64,000 nt of DNA from Spirosoma endbachense (GCF_010233585.1 NZ_CP045997.1:4117768-4181767); one strand, 5' to 3'; positions 18,844 through 28,891 are shown, counted from the first letter of the stretch. The notes: generated by a model not told the origin, from the letters alone. Translations and numbers: made by a program.

Positions 18844-20333
18844 ATGATTGCCAGACTCATTATTTTCCTGACTTTCATTCCATTTCTATGTTTTGCACAA
18901 ACAAAGAAAAGGCCTAATATCCTCTTTATCATGGCTGACGATCACACTTCCCAGGCTTAGGGGATTTATGGTGACATTTTAAAAGATTACGTTAAAAATG
19001 ACCATATTAAATGGCTGGAGGTCAACGGTGTCGTGCTCAATAATGCGTTTTGCACCAACTCGATTTGTGTTCCAAGCCGGGCGTCGATTTTGAGCGGGCA
19101 ATACAGTCATAAAAACGGGGTCTACGATCTTGAAGGCTCTTGCAATCAGGCGGTTACCAGAAAGCCCTGGTTGGTAAATGGCACCTGGGCAAAGAGCCTT
19201 CAGGATTCGACTATTATCTGGACACACCCGGACAAGGACGCTATCGGGATCCAATTTTGATGACCAAAGCGAATTGGAAGGATGACCAGAACAGCGGGGA
19301 AGTGTACAAAGGATATTCCACCGATGTAATCACCGATCAATCCATTGAGTGGTTGAAGAGTCGAGATAAGACGAAACCTTTCTATCTTTCTACACACTTT
19401 AAAGCAACCCACGAGCCATTTGATTACCCGGAGCGGTATACCAGTTATCTCGAGAACACCGAAGTCCCCTACCCTTCACACTTTGCTGATAAGGGCGCGG
19501 CAACAACTGGCCGGACACATAATGGCTGGCCACTAAATTTACTTGGAGAACGCTATGAACAAAGTGTTGGCAAGCAGTATCCCGGAAAGGAATTCACTTT
19601 AAAGGGGCTAGATTCTTTGGCGGCCCGGAAGAAGATTTACCAAAAGTTTATCAAGGATTTTTTACGATGTGGTGCCGCTATAGTTGATAACATTGGCCGG
19701 TTGATTGACTATCTCAAAAAAACGGGAGAGCTGGAAAACACGATCATTATTTATACGAACGACCAGGGCTACTTTCTGGGAGAACATGGTTTTTTTGACA
19801 AACGATTTATTTACGAACCCTCGCTTCGAATCCCTTTTGTCATCAGTTACCCTAAAGAAATAAAAAGCGGGAAGCGACTTGACGATATTATTCTCAATAT
19901 CGACTTTGCTCCTCTGTTTTTAGATTATGCCGGGATTGATAAGCCAGCCTCCATGCAGGGCAGGAGTTTTCGAAAGAATTTGCACGGAAAAACGCAGGCT
20001 GATTGGCGGAAAGACATGTATTACCGCTATTGGGCAAATGAATCGAGTAGGCCAGCTCATTTCGGGATACGAACAAATCGGTATAAGCTGGCTCTATTTT
20101 ATGGACAATCAAGAACGAAAACCGAACGGGATCAAATGAAATATGCCCCAGGCTAGGAGTTTTACGATTTACAAAAAGATCCGAAAGAAGATCATAATGC
20201 GATCAATGACCCTCAGTACAAAACACTAATCATAGCCCTTAAAGAACGTCTTCGTGCACTTAAAAATGCAAGTGGTGACGAAGAGGAGGTCAACGAAACG
20301 ATCAGGAAAATAATCAGGCAGTACTGGCAATAA
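18844..20333 (+). pseudogene. Sulfatase pseudogene (two in-frame TAG codons and a deletion)
   Basis: From ATG 18844 a signal peptide leads into KRPNILFIMADDHTSQA, then TAG at 18958-18960, then GIYG in the same frame; family members commonly have Trp here. The active-site motif SICVPSRAS (Cys for formylglycine) survives. After NGVYDLEGS the frame changes near 19140 and resumes as [17 protein letters not shown]; about a dozen residues expected in between are missing, so a small deletion caused the shift. The second frame continues with [13 protein letters not shown] and NDQGYFLGEHG and is stopped by TAG at 20154-20156, where GWEFYDL would be expected. The frame then runs to TAA at 20331-20333. 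This gene was the hydrolase of the SusC/SusD locus. Confidence 0.87.
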
Positions 20334-20589
20334 AAATAAGGGTTTCTATCGACTTCGCATGGTGGATGTGGGTGGTGGATGTATGGCCTTTTCTAAAAAT
20401 ATAGCCTACTAAGATGATCCAGGTTTGACGGATAGTTGAACTGCTTCAAGTATGGCAATTGAGTTGAAAAATTCATCCTCACGAATCGTTCGTTCATCAC
20501 ACGTTTCACTCAATTGAGCTTCATCTCTTTAGCCTATTGAGCAGGGAGCTGATAGATTTAGTCACATTTCTTAACAGCTCTGCTTGGTG

Positions 20590-21591
20590 ATGAAGACTAA
20601 ATTTCTTTTGATGAGTATTTTTTTTGTGGCCTTCGGCTGTAAAAAGCCCATATCGACGGATGCGGGACAACCGGCACAATGGGGACAGCAACCTGAACTT
20701 CCAGTAGTCAATGGCGAAGCCAGGTTCACCCTCGAGGCCCAGGATTATTTTGTCAATGTGATGGGGAATACACTTCCCAGAATGCCCATTTTTCCTGCTT
20801 TACAACCCAAGACCGGCCTTGTGCGGGGGTATGTCGCCGATCTAAGTGGCAAACCGCTTCAGGGAGCTACAATTGGCGTTCGATCAACCGCTACCGGTGG
20901 CTATTATTCAGGTGTTTCCGCACAGACAGACGCTAAGGGCTACTATGAGCTGACGGTTCCCTGGGGAGCGGCCGATTTTTATGCGGCTGGCTATACGATT
21001 GATTACGGCCAGGGCCGGGTTACGATGAGTCTGTATTCTGCCGATGGTAAACTGGAAAGCTTTCCCTCCAAAGATGGGCTGGTTAAAAACTTCGTTCTGT
21101 TATCGTATGGAGTCTTGAATAAAGACCTGGCAGGTCAGAAACCTAACGATCCAACCAATTATGCAGGTGGATCCTTTTATATTACCTACAATGTGGCGGA
21201 CCCCTCCTCAGTCTATAATCCATCGACCTATATTCCTGACAATGCCGAAATTCAGGTAACTCTTGTTCCGGATGGGGCGGGTTTGTATGGGGAGAAAAAG
21301 ACGTTTATCATTACCAAGAAAGCCAGTCAACTGAATTATAACTTTCTGGTGATGAATGTGCCGGTAGGCAGCTATACCCTTAAAGCCAACTTAAAGAACG
21401 GTCCACAACTTCGTCTGGAAGCAGTTGGTCGCTATGCAAGTGTATCCCCTTATTTTGGCTTAAAACCGATCTCGGCGGTAGGATCGGCCCAGCTTTTGTT
21501 TACACCAGACTCACAGTTGAGCAATTCTCTGACGCTACCTAATCGGGGCAATTGGGGCTCTCTTCAAATCAAGGTGGAACTCCCTCAATAA
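20590..21591 (+). CDS. Lipoprotein with carboxypeptidase-regulatory-like domain
   Basis: I use ATG 20590 because it gives a lipoprotein signal peptide MKTKFLLMSIFFVAFGC (Cys17). Residues ~75-150 form a CarboxypepD_reg/transthyretin-like domain (GLVRGYVADLSGKPLQGATIGV, TDAKGYYELTVPWG). The C-terminal half appears beta-rich without a known domain. It is probably a surface or periplasmic binding protein. It follows the PUL by 256 bp, so membership in that locus is possible but not shown. Confidence 0.7.
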   Translation: MKTKFLLMSIFFVAFGCKKPISTDAGQPAQWGQQPELPVVNGEARFTLEAQDYFVNVMGNTLPRMPIFPALQPKTGLVRGYVADLSGKPLQGATIGVRSTATGGYYSGVSAQTDAKGYYELTVPWGAADFYAAGYTIDYGQGRVTMSLYSADGKLESFPSKDGLVKNFVLLSYGVLNKDLAGQKPNDPTNYAGGSFYITYNVADPSSVYNPSTYIPDNAEIQVTLVPDGAGLYGEKKTFIITKKASQLNYNFLVMNVPVGSYTLKANLKNGPQLRLEAVGRYASVSPYFGLKPISAVGSAQLLFTPDSQLSNSLTLPNRGNWGSLQIKVELPQ

Positions 21592-21632
21592 GTGGAAAGC
21601 GGGTGGCGTATTGTCATAGAAAAAATAAGCGT

Positions 21633-21846
21633 TTATGACTGCTTTAGCACCTGTTTCAGAAGTCGCTCTAGCTCGGTTTGCTTTTGCTTAACGACCTGCA
21701 ACTCATCAGCCTGTTGTTTGTTGGCCTTTTCCAGTTGAATACTGTATAACGTTAATTCCTCAATCTTGGCATGACCTGGGATAGCCGAGTTAGGCGTGGT
21801 AACCACATAGTTCGACTGAGCCTATAAGCTGCAAGGGAAAACCAGA
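21633..21846 (-). pseudogene. Remnant of a secreted coiled-coil (tail-fibre-like) protein
   Basis: Read on the minus strand toward TAA at 21633, the frame gives a hydrophobic segment (CFIFSLFLVFPCSL), an in-frame TAG, then AQSNYVVTTPNSAIPGHAK and a heptad-rich tail with QLEKANKQQADELQVV and ending in LLKQVLKQS. The hydrophobic part looks like a signal peptide without an ATG. Short signal peptide plus terminal coiled coil is typical of the ends of Bacteroidota tail-fibre or peptidase-domain surface proteins. The rest of 21847-22250 holds nothing that I can name. Confidence 0.45.
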
Positions 21847-22250
21847 AACAGTGAAAAAATAAAGCATAAAGCATAAGCGCATATGTATGGCAGATTAGAA
21901 TTAACCGTAGCCAGGGTCAAAACTAGCATCCGTTAGCCCAGCTGTCAATTGGATAAATGTATGATACAGGAGGCTAATAGTCCCTGATCAATCCGTTAGG
22001 ATGTTTTTTCACCAGAGTGGCCATACACGCTCTTCATTAATCGATACTACCCATAGAATACAGGCAAATAATAGATAAACTAGTCTAACGGCGTTAGATA
22101 GAAAAACTATGCAACTATTTTTCTTATCCTCCAAATCCAGCGCTCGCTTCTTAATAAACACATTGGGCTACACCTGAAACTCGCGGCCTTTTTGAGGCTA
22201 GATTTTCTACGTAGCCTTCAGTGAGTATGATCACCCGATTGATTAACTAA

Positions 22251-22896
22251 TCAGGGTTTAAGTAGCTTCACCTGTTGCCGCTGGGTAGCCGTATTGACCT
22301 GCAAGAGCAATAGCCCTTTGCCCGTACCAACTGGCACACTCACCCGTTCCAATGACCCCGCTTCCTCAAGCCGTTGCTGATGCAGCACTTTGCCCTTCAG
22401 GTCCACCAGATTCAATTGTACGGCCTGACCTGTTACACCCTGAATTTCTACCTCTACGGACTTACCCTCCACGGGATTACCCAGCACCTTGACCTGCAAA
22501 CCAGTACTTGTTTCGCCCGTACCTAATCGGGCAGGGCTATTACACATCGCTAACCAGTTGTAGACATAGCTGGCCGTAGAATTGCCCTGTTGGGCAGTCA
22601 GGGTAATACCGGGATTGTCGGTGTACACACGCAAACTATACGGTCCAGCGGTGGTGGTGGGAAGCATTACATTAACGACTGAAAATGAGATTGAAGCACT
22701 CGTCTGGCCACTATAGGTAGGTAAAAACGTTAACTGGCGCTCACTCGCTGTGATACTCAGACAGCTTACCATTTCTACTTCCTTAATGAAAAACGAACCA
22801 GTAGAAGTACAGGCAGCCAAACAGTTATAGGTATAGCTAGTAGATTTGTCACCTTGTCGTGCCTGTGAAACGATGGATGGGTTATCACTGTATATA
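22251..22896 (-). pseudogene. 3' fragment of a T9SS-exported surface protein, cut by an IS630 insertion
   Basis: The frame continues out of the IS end as LYIYSDNPSIVSQARQGD, then two similar beta-domain repeats containing ISFSVVN blocks, and finishes with a type IX sorting domain: GLQVKVLGNPVEGKSVEVEI, LVDLKGKVLHQQ and a basic KLLKP end. Proteins with this tail cross the outer membrane by the type IX system. The 5' part lies on the other side of the element (24029-25039). A closely similar repeat (SFAPQYNGQSSQPISFSVVN) is present there, confirming that both pieces were one gene. Confidence 0.8.
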
Positions 22897-24028
22897 GAGT
22901 TTAAACAAACTTGGTTTAGGCCAGAACAGGACTTAACTCATAAAGGGGATTCAGCAACTGCTCAATCCAACTCTTGGCAAACGAATGACTCTGGCTGAGT
23001 TCCTCAAAAATGGCTTTGATTTGTACCTGTAAACTGGTGACCGAATCAATCAAGCCCACTTGTGACAAGCGGTAGCGAATAGATTTCCAGATACGCTCAA
23101 TGGGATTCAGATTAGGCGAATAGGGAGGCAAGGCCACCAAATAAATACCTAACTGCCAGGCAAAACGCTGGACTTGCTGATCCAGATGAGACCGGGCATT
23201 ATCCCAAATGAGCACAATCCGATGAGCGGTCGGATTGACGGTACGAACCGATTGAAGCATGGTTTTGATGGTGTCCGCTTTGCCATTGACCATGAATTCA
23301 ACAATGCTTTGGCCTTGCAGGGCATAGAAGCCAAACGTGGACTGACTCACCCGGTTGGTATTAACCGAGCGATGTTTACCCGGCCATAAACTCCACAATC
23401 GAGCGCGATTCTGGTGAAGTTGCGGGGCAAATTCATCGGCAAAGCCAAAGGCCAACTGGCTCAGCGACTCAGCCCGCAAGGTCAGCCCATCCACCGTAGC
23501 TCGTAACCGTTGTTGGAGTTGCTCTTGAGCCAGCGGACTTTGGCGGTAATCCCGAGGTTGGGGCTTGTAGTAGTATAAGTTCATGCGTTTGAGGAGTTGG
23601 CGAAGGCCTTGGTGGGAGTAGCTGAAGTGGAAGCTATCCTGGACAAGTTGGGCGATGCGGGCCAAGGTCCAGAAGTCTTGTTGGCTCAGTAAGTGGCGCA
23701 GGTGCTCTTGTTGGCTGACATCCAGTCGGCACCTAGCTCCGCCTGTCTGTCCTTGGCGATTGGTCAGTCCAGCTTCTTTTTTTTATCGCTCCGGCGACCC
23801 GGTCCAGTTGGCTAGCCATTCATACAAAGTGGGTTGGCTGACTCCTGTCAGTTGAGCAGTTTGTTCGACGGATTGCCCTTGATGGATCAGTTTAAGGGCG
23901 AGGGCTTTGAAATCGTCGCTGTATTGGCTCCGATTATTCATAAAGGTTTGCAACCGAGCGGGTTCATCGACTTGAGGCATACCATAGTATTTTTAGTAGA
24001 ATCAAATTAACCAAGTTTCCTTAACATC
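22897..24028 (-). mobile_element. IS630-family insertion sequence, 1132 bp
   Basis: The ends are imperfect inverted repeats: GAGTTTAAACAAACTTGG at 22897 and, read inward from 24028, GATGTTAAGGAAACTTGG (17 of 22 matches over the longer alignment). TA flanks both ends, fitting the TA target of IS630/Tc1-mariner elements. The single transposase gene fills the element on the minus strand. It interrupts a T9SS surface protein gene. Because the target is a TA-rich run, the exact duplication cannot be fixed. Confidence 0.8.
22916..23980 (-). pseudogene. IS630-family transposase with an in-frame TAA
   Basis: ATG 23980 begins MPQVDEPARLQTF, followed by a helix-turn-helix (QSVEQTAQLTGVSQPTLYEW). A TAA occurs at 23783-23785 just before eight A residues; the frame then continues without shift as KKEAGLTNRQG to the DDE domain: FGFADEF, VLIWDNARSHL and PPYSPNLNPIERIWKSIR, ending at 22916. 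The full length of ~354 codons is normal for the family. Either this is a nonsense-mutated copy or the DDE half is translated separately; frameshifting at the A run would not bypass a stop that precedes it. Confidence 0.75.
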
Positions 24029-25039
24029 TATAAATGCAGTACGTAAGGAGGTGGGGATAGCGTAGTAATCAACTCATTGACCACTGAAAAGGAGATAGGT
24101 TGGCTACTCTGGCCATTATATTGGGGCGCAAAGCTAACCAGATAATTACTTTTTGCCTCATCCAGTGCCTGGCAGTTAAGAGTGTTAATGATAGTAATGG
24201 CAAAGTCGCCTGACAGAATTTGCAGGGCTAATGCGACTGAGCTATCTCCAGTACAATTGCCCACGGTACAGCTAGCTGATAGCGTATAGCTGCCTGGCCT
24301 GGGTGGGAAAAGCTATATATATTGCCAGTTGCCAAACCTTCTCCTCCTTGTGGTAGCCAATTAACGGTTCCAGAGCACCCTGAAGCTGTTACAGATATAG
24401 GCTGCTAGGTCGTAATTAGTGCGTTAGGCTCTAGCATAGGAGCGCTGGTGCAAGGCGTAACAAAGTGTTGCTGATTAGAAAAAGGAGATCCCATAAACCC
24501 GCCATCGATGGCCTGAACACCCCAATAGTAAGTCTGGTTAGGGAGTAAGCCAGTCAAACCATAGCTCGTTGACTGGCTATTACCCAAACGAACTACCCGT
24601 CGAAAACCAGTACTTTTATCTGCCAGCGAACTTATTATATTTTGGTCACCCGTAGAGATGTGTACATACAGATTGTATTGTAGGCCATCCTGTAGCGTTA
24701 GATTATCAGTGGGTTTGCTCCAGGAGAATGTTACCGTCTTTCCATCTGACGAGAAAGTGTTTGTTAAATTGGTGGACGCTGTAGGGGGCGTATTGCTTGA
24801 TAGAGTTTGATTATGATAAAGTTTGCCACTGAGCAGCAAATCGAGTCGTCCATCATTGTCATAATCGCCCCAAGCTGCTGAGCTAAAATTTAAAGCAGGT
24901 GGGTCAGAAATTAAAGTAGTAGTTTCAACAAATAACTATGACTGTGCAACAGTGAAGCTACAATTGAAAGAATGGAAAAGATGACAAATAGTAGGCACCA
25001 AATGTGTTGCCCGAATAGACAACAAAAAGATTGATTCAT
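24029..25039 (-). pseudogene. 5' fragment of the T9SS-exported surface protein, with several lesions
   Basis: ATG 25039 starts a signal peptide (MNQSFCCLFGQHIWCLLFVIF). The frame is lost near 24925-24940; in the next frame an FG-GAP/VCBS-type repeat follows (SSAAWGDYDNDGRLDLLLSG), then a fibronectin type III domain (TVTFSWSKPTDNL, GLLPNQTYYWGVQAID). TAG stops it at 24405-24407, where QPISVTASGCSG continues in frame. A tandem 5-bp duplication (cctggcctgg, 24293-24302) shifts the frame again before SYTLSASCTVGNCTG. The fragment ends at the IS630 element. At least three lesions besides the insertion show that the gene has long been dead. Confidence 0.78.
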
Positions 25040-25570
25040 AGTAGTACGCTATATAAGTGGTAGAGGATCATTCATTAACACTAATCCATTAGATAGCATC
25101 AAACTTGATCAATGTGGTGGAACTTTTCTCGTACTAATACAAGTATAAGGTTATTTAATCTTAACATACTTGTTGAATCTCATTTTGGCGAAGTGTTGCT
25201 GGAGAAATTAGGCAAGCTTCCTTCCCTTAGCTATTGACCAGGTAGTGATTAAGCGAGCAAAAACAAAAAAAACACCCAATCTCATCAAAATCCGGACGTT
25301 CGTAACAATACCCCTGCTTTTTAGGCAGTTTTACCCTAAAGGCTTAGACTCCAGCAACCGGGTGCAATCGCTCGAATAAGTTCTTGCTCAGAAGTTTAGC
25401 CCCGTCAGGTATTCATTTTGTCAGCCCTGAACGTATGCCAGGTTTGTCAGCAAGAGGTCTTATGAACAAGACTACATTCAGCCACTAGACTTTGTGGCCT
25501 TTCACTAAATTCAGCTTTTCTCTACTAGTCGTTTTGGTAATTTGTCGGGCTGATCCGTCTCGCCTACCTC
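25040..25570. other. Intergenic, no gene seen
   Basis: No frame with protein-like composition was found on either strand. The region separates the dead T9SS gene and the gene at 25571 and presumably holds their promoters. Confidence 0.5.
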
Positions 25571-26188
25571 ATGAAAACAGTCTTGATTTTACTCTGTCTA
25601 CCTATTTATTTTCCTGGCTATAGCCAGTTGAACCCTGGCCCGGTAAAAATGCCGATCGATAGTACATCAGGGCATATTCAGTTTCAGCAAGTCGTCTTTC
25701 TGGAACCAGATATGAATACGGAGGCAATCATTTGGAAAGCCAAAGTCTGGGTCGACATAACTTACCCAAGCACAAAGAATCCCATCCAGCAGTATAATTC
25801 CAAATCGGGCATCCTCGTTGTAAAAACCCAATTCCCGGTAACCCGAACCAGTTATTACCTGGATCAACCAACAACAGAGACTATAACTGTTTACCACACA
25901 GTAACCATTGAAGCCAAGCCAGGGCGATACCGGGTAACACTATCCAACTACGAAATGGGGGTTGATGGACAACGGACAATCCTGGCCGCCAACCGGGGTA
26001 CAATGGATCGGGAAGAATATATAGCCATGGTGCGTAAGCAAGCCAGAGGTACGAGCACGGAGCAGGCTTTTATAAAATCGGTGGTAAAGAATCCCGATTC
26101 GGCCATAACCTCAGAAAGGCTATTTATGGCCGATGTCAAACAGCAGAGCTTAACGCTTCTGAAGATGCTCAAGCGGCATATGCTCTGA
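25571..26188 (+). CDS. Secreted DUF4468-like protein
   Basis: This is a 205-residue protein with a clean signal peptide (MKTVLILLCLPIYFPGYSQ). The mature part, HIQFQQVVFLEPDMNTEAI then AKVWVDITYPSTKNPIQQYN and SKSGILVVKT, follows the pattern of DUF4468, a beta/TBP-like fold domain of secreted Bacteroidota proteins. The family assignment is from memory of the pattern and is moderate. The role is unknown. It stands alone before a stretch of mobile-element debris. Confidence 0.65.
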   Translation: MKTVLILLCLPIYFPGYSQLNPGPVKMPIDSTSGHIQFQQVVFLEPDMNTEAIIWKAKVWVDITYPSTKNPIQQYNSKSGILVVKTQFPVTRTSYYLDQPTTETITVYHTVTIEAKPGRYRVTLSNYEMGVDGQRTILAANRGTMDREEYIAMVRKQARGTSTEQAFIKSVVKNPDSAITSERLFMADVKQQSLTLLKMLKRHML

Positions 26189-26249
26189 CCAATCGAGCGT
26201 TTTGGGTATGCTACATCCAAACTGTTGGCTCTTACGCACTTTGTGTGGT

Positions 26250-26578
26250 TCACCACCGATAAAGTACTCGTTGACGCAGTAAGTCGAGGTTGGCTCGCCC
26301 GTACATCTGCCGTTTGATCAGTTTAAGTCTGGTTACCTGCCCTTCGGTTTGTCCGCGCCACGGTGGCCTTCGGCGTTCCGATGAAGCCGAAGGCCACCGT
26401 GGCGCGGACAAACTGCTGGAGTAACATGGCCTAACAAGTTTGGCAACGGCCTAACCAATCGTTTAATAATTCTGCTTGACGAGCTCGAACCATGGCCGCA
26501 AAGTCCTTCACTAAATCAGAGACCTGATCAATAATCGAGTCCTGACAAACATAGCGATCAGCCGCTTTCAGTCAGCCT
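26250..26578 (-). pseudogene. ISL3-family transposase remnant
   Basis: On the minus strand, one piece reads LKAADRYVCQDSIIDQ and DLVKDFAAMVRARQAELLNDW, and a second reads PPWRGQTEGQVTRLKLIKRQ then MYGRANLDLLRQRVLYRW ending in TGA at 26250. GQTEGQ..RLK..KRQMYGRA is the C-terminal signature of ISL3 transposases. The segment normally linking the pieces is absent and replaced by a 67-bp perfect palindrome. Inverted terminal repeats were not found. Confidence 0.75.
26347..26413. repeat. 28-bp perfect inverted repeat inside the ISL3 remnant
   Basis: The arms 26347-26374 and 26386-26413 are exact reverse complements, separated by 11 nt. One arm is original ISL3 coding sequence (encoding the WRGQT part); the other is its inverted copy, suggesting a template-switch or palindrome-forming event. 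It is GC-rich and would form a very stable hairpin. Confidence 0.85.
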
Positions 26579-27360
26579 AGAGTGGGCACATTAAGAAAAT
26601 TCCGGCCCGATCAGGCCACTTCCCAGGAAATTGCTTCGGCTTTGGTTGGCGCGGAAGGGTTGACCGGACAGGATCCACAGGAATACTTGCGCAGAACTCT
26701 GTACATGCTTTCGCCTGTGTATTATTAATTCAATGCGGTTGATCCATTTGAAGTCGAATGGACCAAACAAGGTTGGGCTGGATCGGGGATAAGATAACAA
26801 CAGCTAGACATAAACAAGCGGGCGCTGAGCTTGAAAGAGCAACAGGCAAAAAACGCGACTGGACACGGGGCGCTTAGTTCGTGGAATGTGACCACCTCGC
26901 CACAAAATGTTGGTACTAAAAATCGCAGGGTCTATCGGGGCCAGTACCAGTTACTGTTGTTGACAGCAACATGAGCCCGGCGCAAAAACCCGGCTTCAAT
27001 TCCCATTTGGGGGTTAATAGCTCGCTTATCATTAATGAGATAATGGAGGGCTTCCGGGCGCTCGTCGGGTGAAGAACAAAGATACTGGCGAAGCTGGTTG
27101 GGAAACGAATCGGCTTGCAACGCTTATCTGACCATTCCCAATCAGGCAGGTGGATGGGATATGCGTAAAACGAATTTTTCCGGCCTGAACGTGCGAATTG
27201 TTAAAGTGGGCGATTTGTATTTTGATGATAGTCGGTCAACGGCAGGTGAGCAGGCTCCCGATCTTGATCGAGACACCGAACCGGTTCTTTTATCGAATCA
27301 GGCAGACAGATTCTTAACGATTGACGGAGATTGGGTTGTTCGATTCGGGAAAACTACGGA
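26579..27360. other. Degenerate block with short unrecognised coding fragments
   Basis: Several short frames look protein-like but are broken. Plus strand ~26589-26800 reads RKFRPDQATSQEIASALVGA through to SPVYY, TAA, then FNAVDPFEVEWTKQGW. Minus strand 26932-27120 reads DERPEALHYLINDKRAI and PQMGIEAGFLRRAHVAVNNS. Plus strand from 27150 reads GGWDMRKTNFSGLNVRIV and LYFDDSRSTAGEQAPD. None is assignable. The block lies between an ISL3 remnant and a histidine kinase gene and is probably debris of a deleted region. Confidence 0.45.
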
Positions 27361-28530
27361 TCACGCCAGAGTTGCTATCAGGCTCAGAGTCACTACAAAC
27401 TGCCCATGCTCTTCTTGTATTGTCGGGGCCGGTTGCTTGAGCATCTCATACTTTCTCAGAATATTATCAAGCCCCACCCCATTGGATAAGACCCGGACGG
27501 TTTTGCGCTGTATGTTATTACGCACTTGTAATTGGGGGCCGTCAAGGGTCAGGATATCAATCTGAAGGGGCTGGTCGGGAAGCACAATATTATGCTTGAC
27601 GGCGTTTTCGACCAATAATTGTAACGTTAGGGGAGGTAGTTGGAACCGCTGGTAGTCGCGGTTGATGGTGACCGATAAGTTCAGTCCCGAGCCATGCCGG
27701 GTTTTCAACAGGCTGAAATACGAATGAATAAAGTCCAGTTCGGAATCCAGATCGGTCAGATGGTGGTCATTGGAGCGGAGCAGGTAGCGGTAAACCGTAC
27801 TCAGTTCTTCGAGAAACTTTCGGGCCTGGGGTGGATCGTCTTCGATCAGTGAATCCAATACATTGAGGCTATTAAAGAGGAAATGTGGATTCACCTGCTG
27901 CTTAAGCGCATCCAGCTGGCTTTGTAGATTCTCGGCTCGTAACTCCTCTTTTTCTTGTTCCACTCGTTTGAGCTGGCGCTGATAAAGGGATGAATCACGA
28001 GCAAAAAACAAGGTTTCATACAGGGCCTGAAAGACGCTAAAGTTGACGGCACCCTTCAATAGGTGAAACCCATAAAAACTCAGGTTAAGGCTCATGCCAT
28101 TAAGGGTGACGCTGGCCGTATGTGTTGCGGGCTGGTATCCCAGCAGGCTCCCCTGAGCGATCCAATGCCGAAGTGCTCCTACGAGCCAGCTTAGTAGCGT
28201 AGTGGCCACACTACCGGCCAAAAAGGTGTAGCCCCACCGTTTTGCCCGCTGCCATTTTTGCGAGTATTGGGCCCGGAAATAAAAAATGATGGCCCTGATC
28301 AGCTGCCAGGTAACAGTAAAGTAAACAAAGTTAATGACAATCCAGGTCAGGCTTTCCTTGGTCAGGGGTTTCTGGTGCCAGCCATAGATAAAAAAGTTAA
28401 GGAAGACCAACAACGGAATACCAATGAGTCGTACCCATTTATCATTAATTGTTTTCAAGCATAAGTGAATTAAGGGCCCTACGTGTACAAATATAGCCAA
28501 TCCATGAATTGCATGGAGTAACCAAACCAT
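27361..28530 (-). CDS. LytS/YehU-type sensor histidine kinase
   Basis: This 389-residue protein has four or five membrane helices in residues ~1-180, a coiled linker (~183-210), then the His_kinase domain: QQVNPHFLFNSLNVLDSL with phospho-acceptor His216, and an ATP-binding part with LLVENAVKHNI and GVGLDNI. Such kinases normally phosphorylate a LytTR-type response regulator encoded next to them. No regulator gene is found on either side; the downstream flank is degenerate DNA, so a partner may have been lost. It is divergent from the second PadR/permease module. Confidence 0.88.
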   Translation of the reverse strand: MVWLLHAIHGLAIFVHVGPLIHLCLKTINDKWVRLIGIPLLVFLNFFIYGWHQKPLTKESLTWIVINFVYFTVTWQLIRAIIFYFRAQYSQKWQRAKRWGYTFLAGSVATTLLSWLVGALRHWIAQGSLLGYQPATHTASVTLNGMSLNLSFYGFHLLKGAVNFSVFQALYETLFFARDSSLYQRQLKRVEQEKEELRAENLQSQLDALKQQVNPHFLFNSLNVLDSLIEDDPPQARKFLEELSTVYRYLLRSNDHHLTDLDSELDFIHSYFSLLKTRHGSGLNLSVTINRDYQRFQLPPLTLQLLVENAVKHNIVLPDQPLQIDILTLDGPQLQVRNNIQRKTVRVLSNGVGLDNILRKYEMLKQPAPTIQEEHGQFVVTLSLIATLA

Positions 28531-28756
28531 GCAGGGCGATCCGTCCCATTCACGGGGTGATTAATCGTATCGGTCCAGGGTTGCCCATCAATCAGGCTCG
28601 CTGGTCAATGCCGGACATCGTGAACAGTACCGATTTCAAATCAGACCTGTTCCGATCAATCATACAGCGTGGTTTACCCCGCTTAAACCGGTCTCCGTTC
28701 AACCGTGGACGGCTTTTCCCTGTTCCCTATTCTTACTGTCCACAAGTGTACGCCAA

Positions 28757-28774
28757 CTGTCCGTTTATGGACAG
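28757..28774. promoter_or_regulatory. 18-bp palindrome upstream of PadR/permease module 2 (candidate operator)
   Basis: CTGTCCGTTTATGGACAG is the counterpart of the element at 7736-7753, with one loop difference, and lies 117 bp before the PadR ATG at 28892. A second partly palindromic motif (GTCCACAAGTGTAC) is immediately upstream, as in module 1. It sits in the divergent region between the histidine kinase and padR, so it might influence both. Confidence 0.55.
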
Positions 28775-28891
28775 CCATTACTCAACTATTCAGGACAATT
28801 AGGGCCTCATGAAGCCCAATCGCTGTATCACCTAAATTGGCACTGGATTTGTTTTGCTTTATTATAACTAACTGCTTTGAGCACCAATCCG

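Noticed and set aside
27098..27565. 155-codon plus-strand frame
   Set aside because: Its second half is antisense to the histidine kinase gene; only the first ~80 codons look protein-like, so it is treated as debris.
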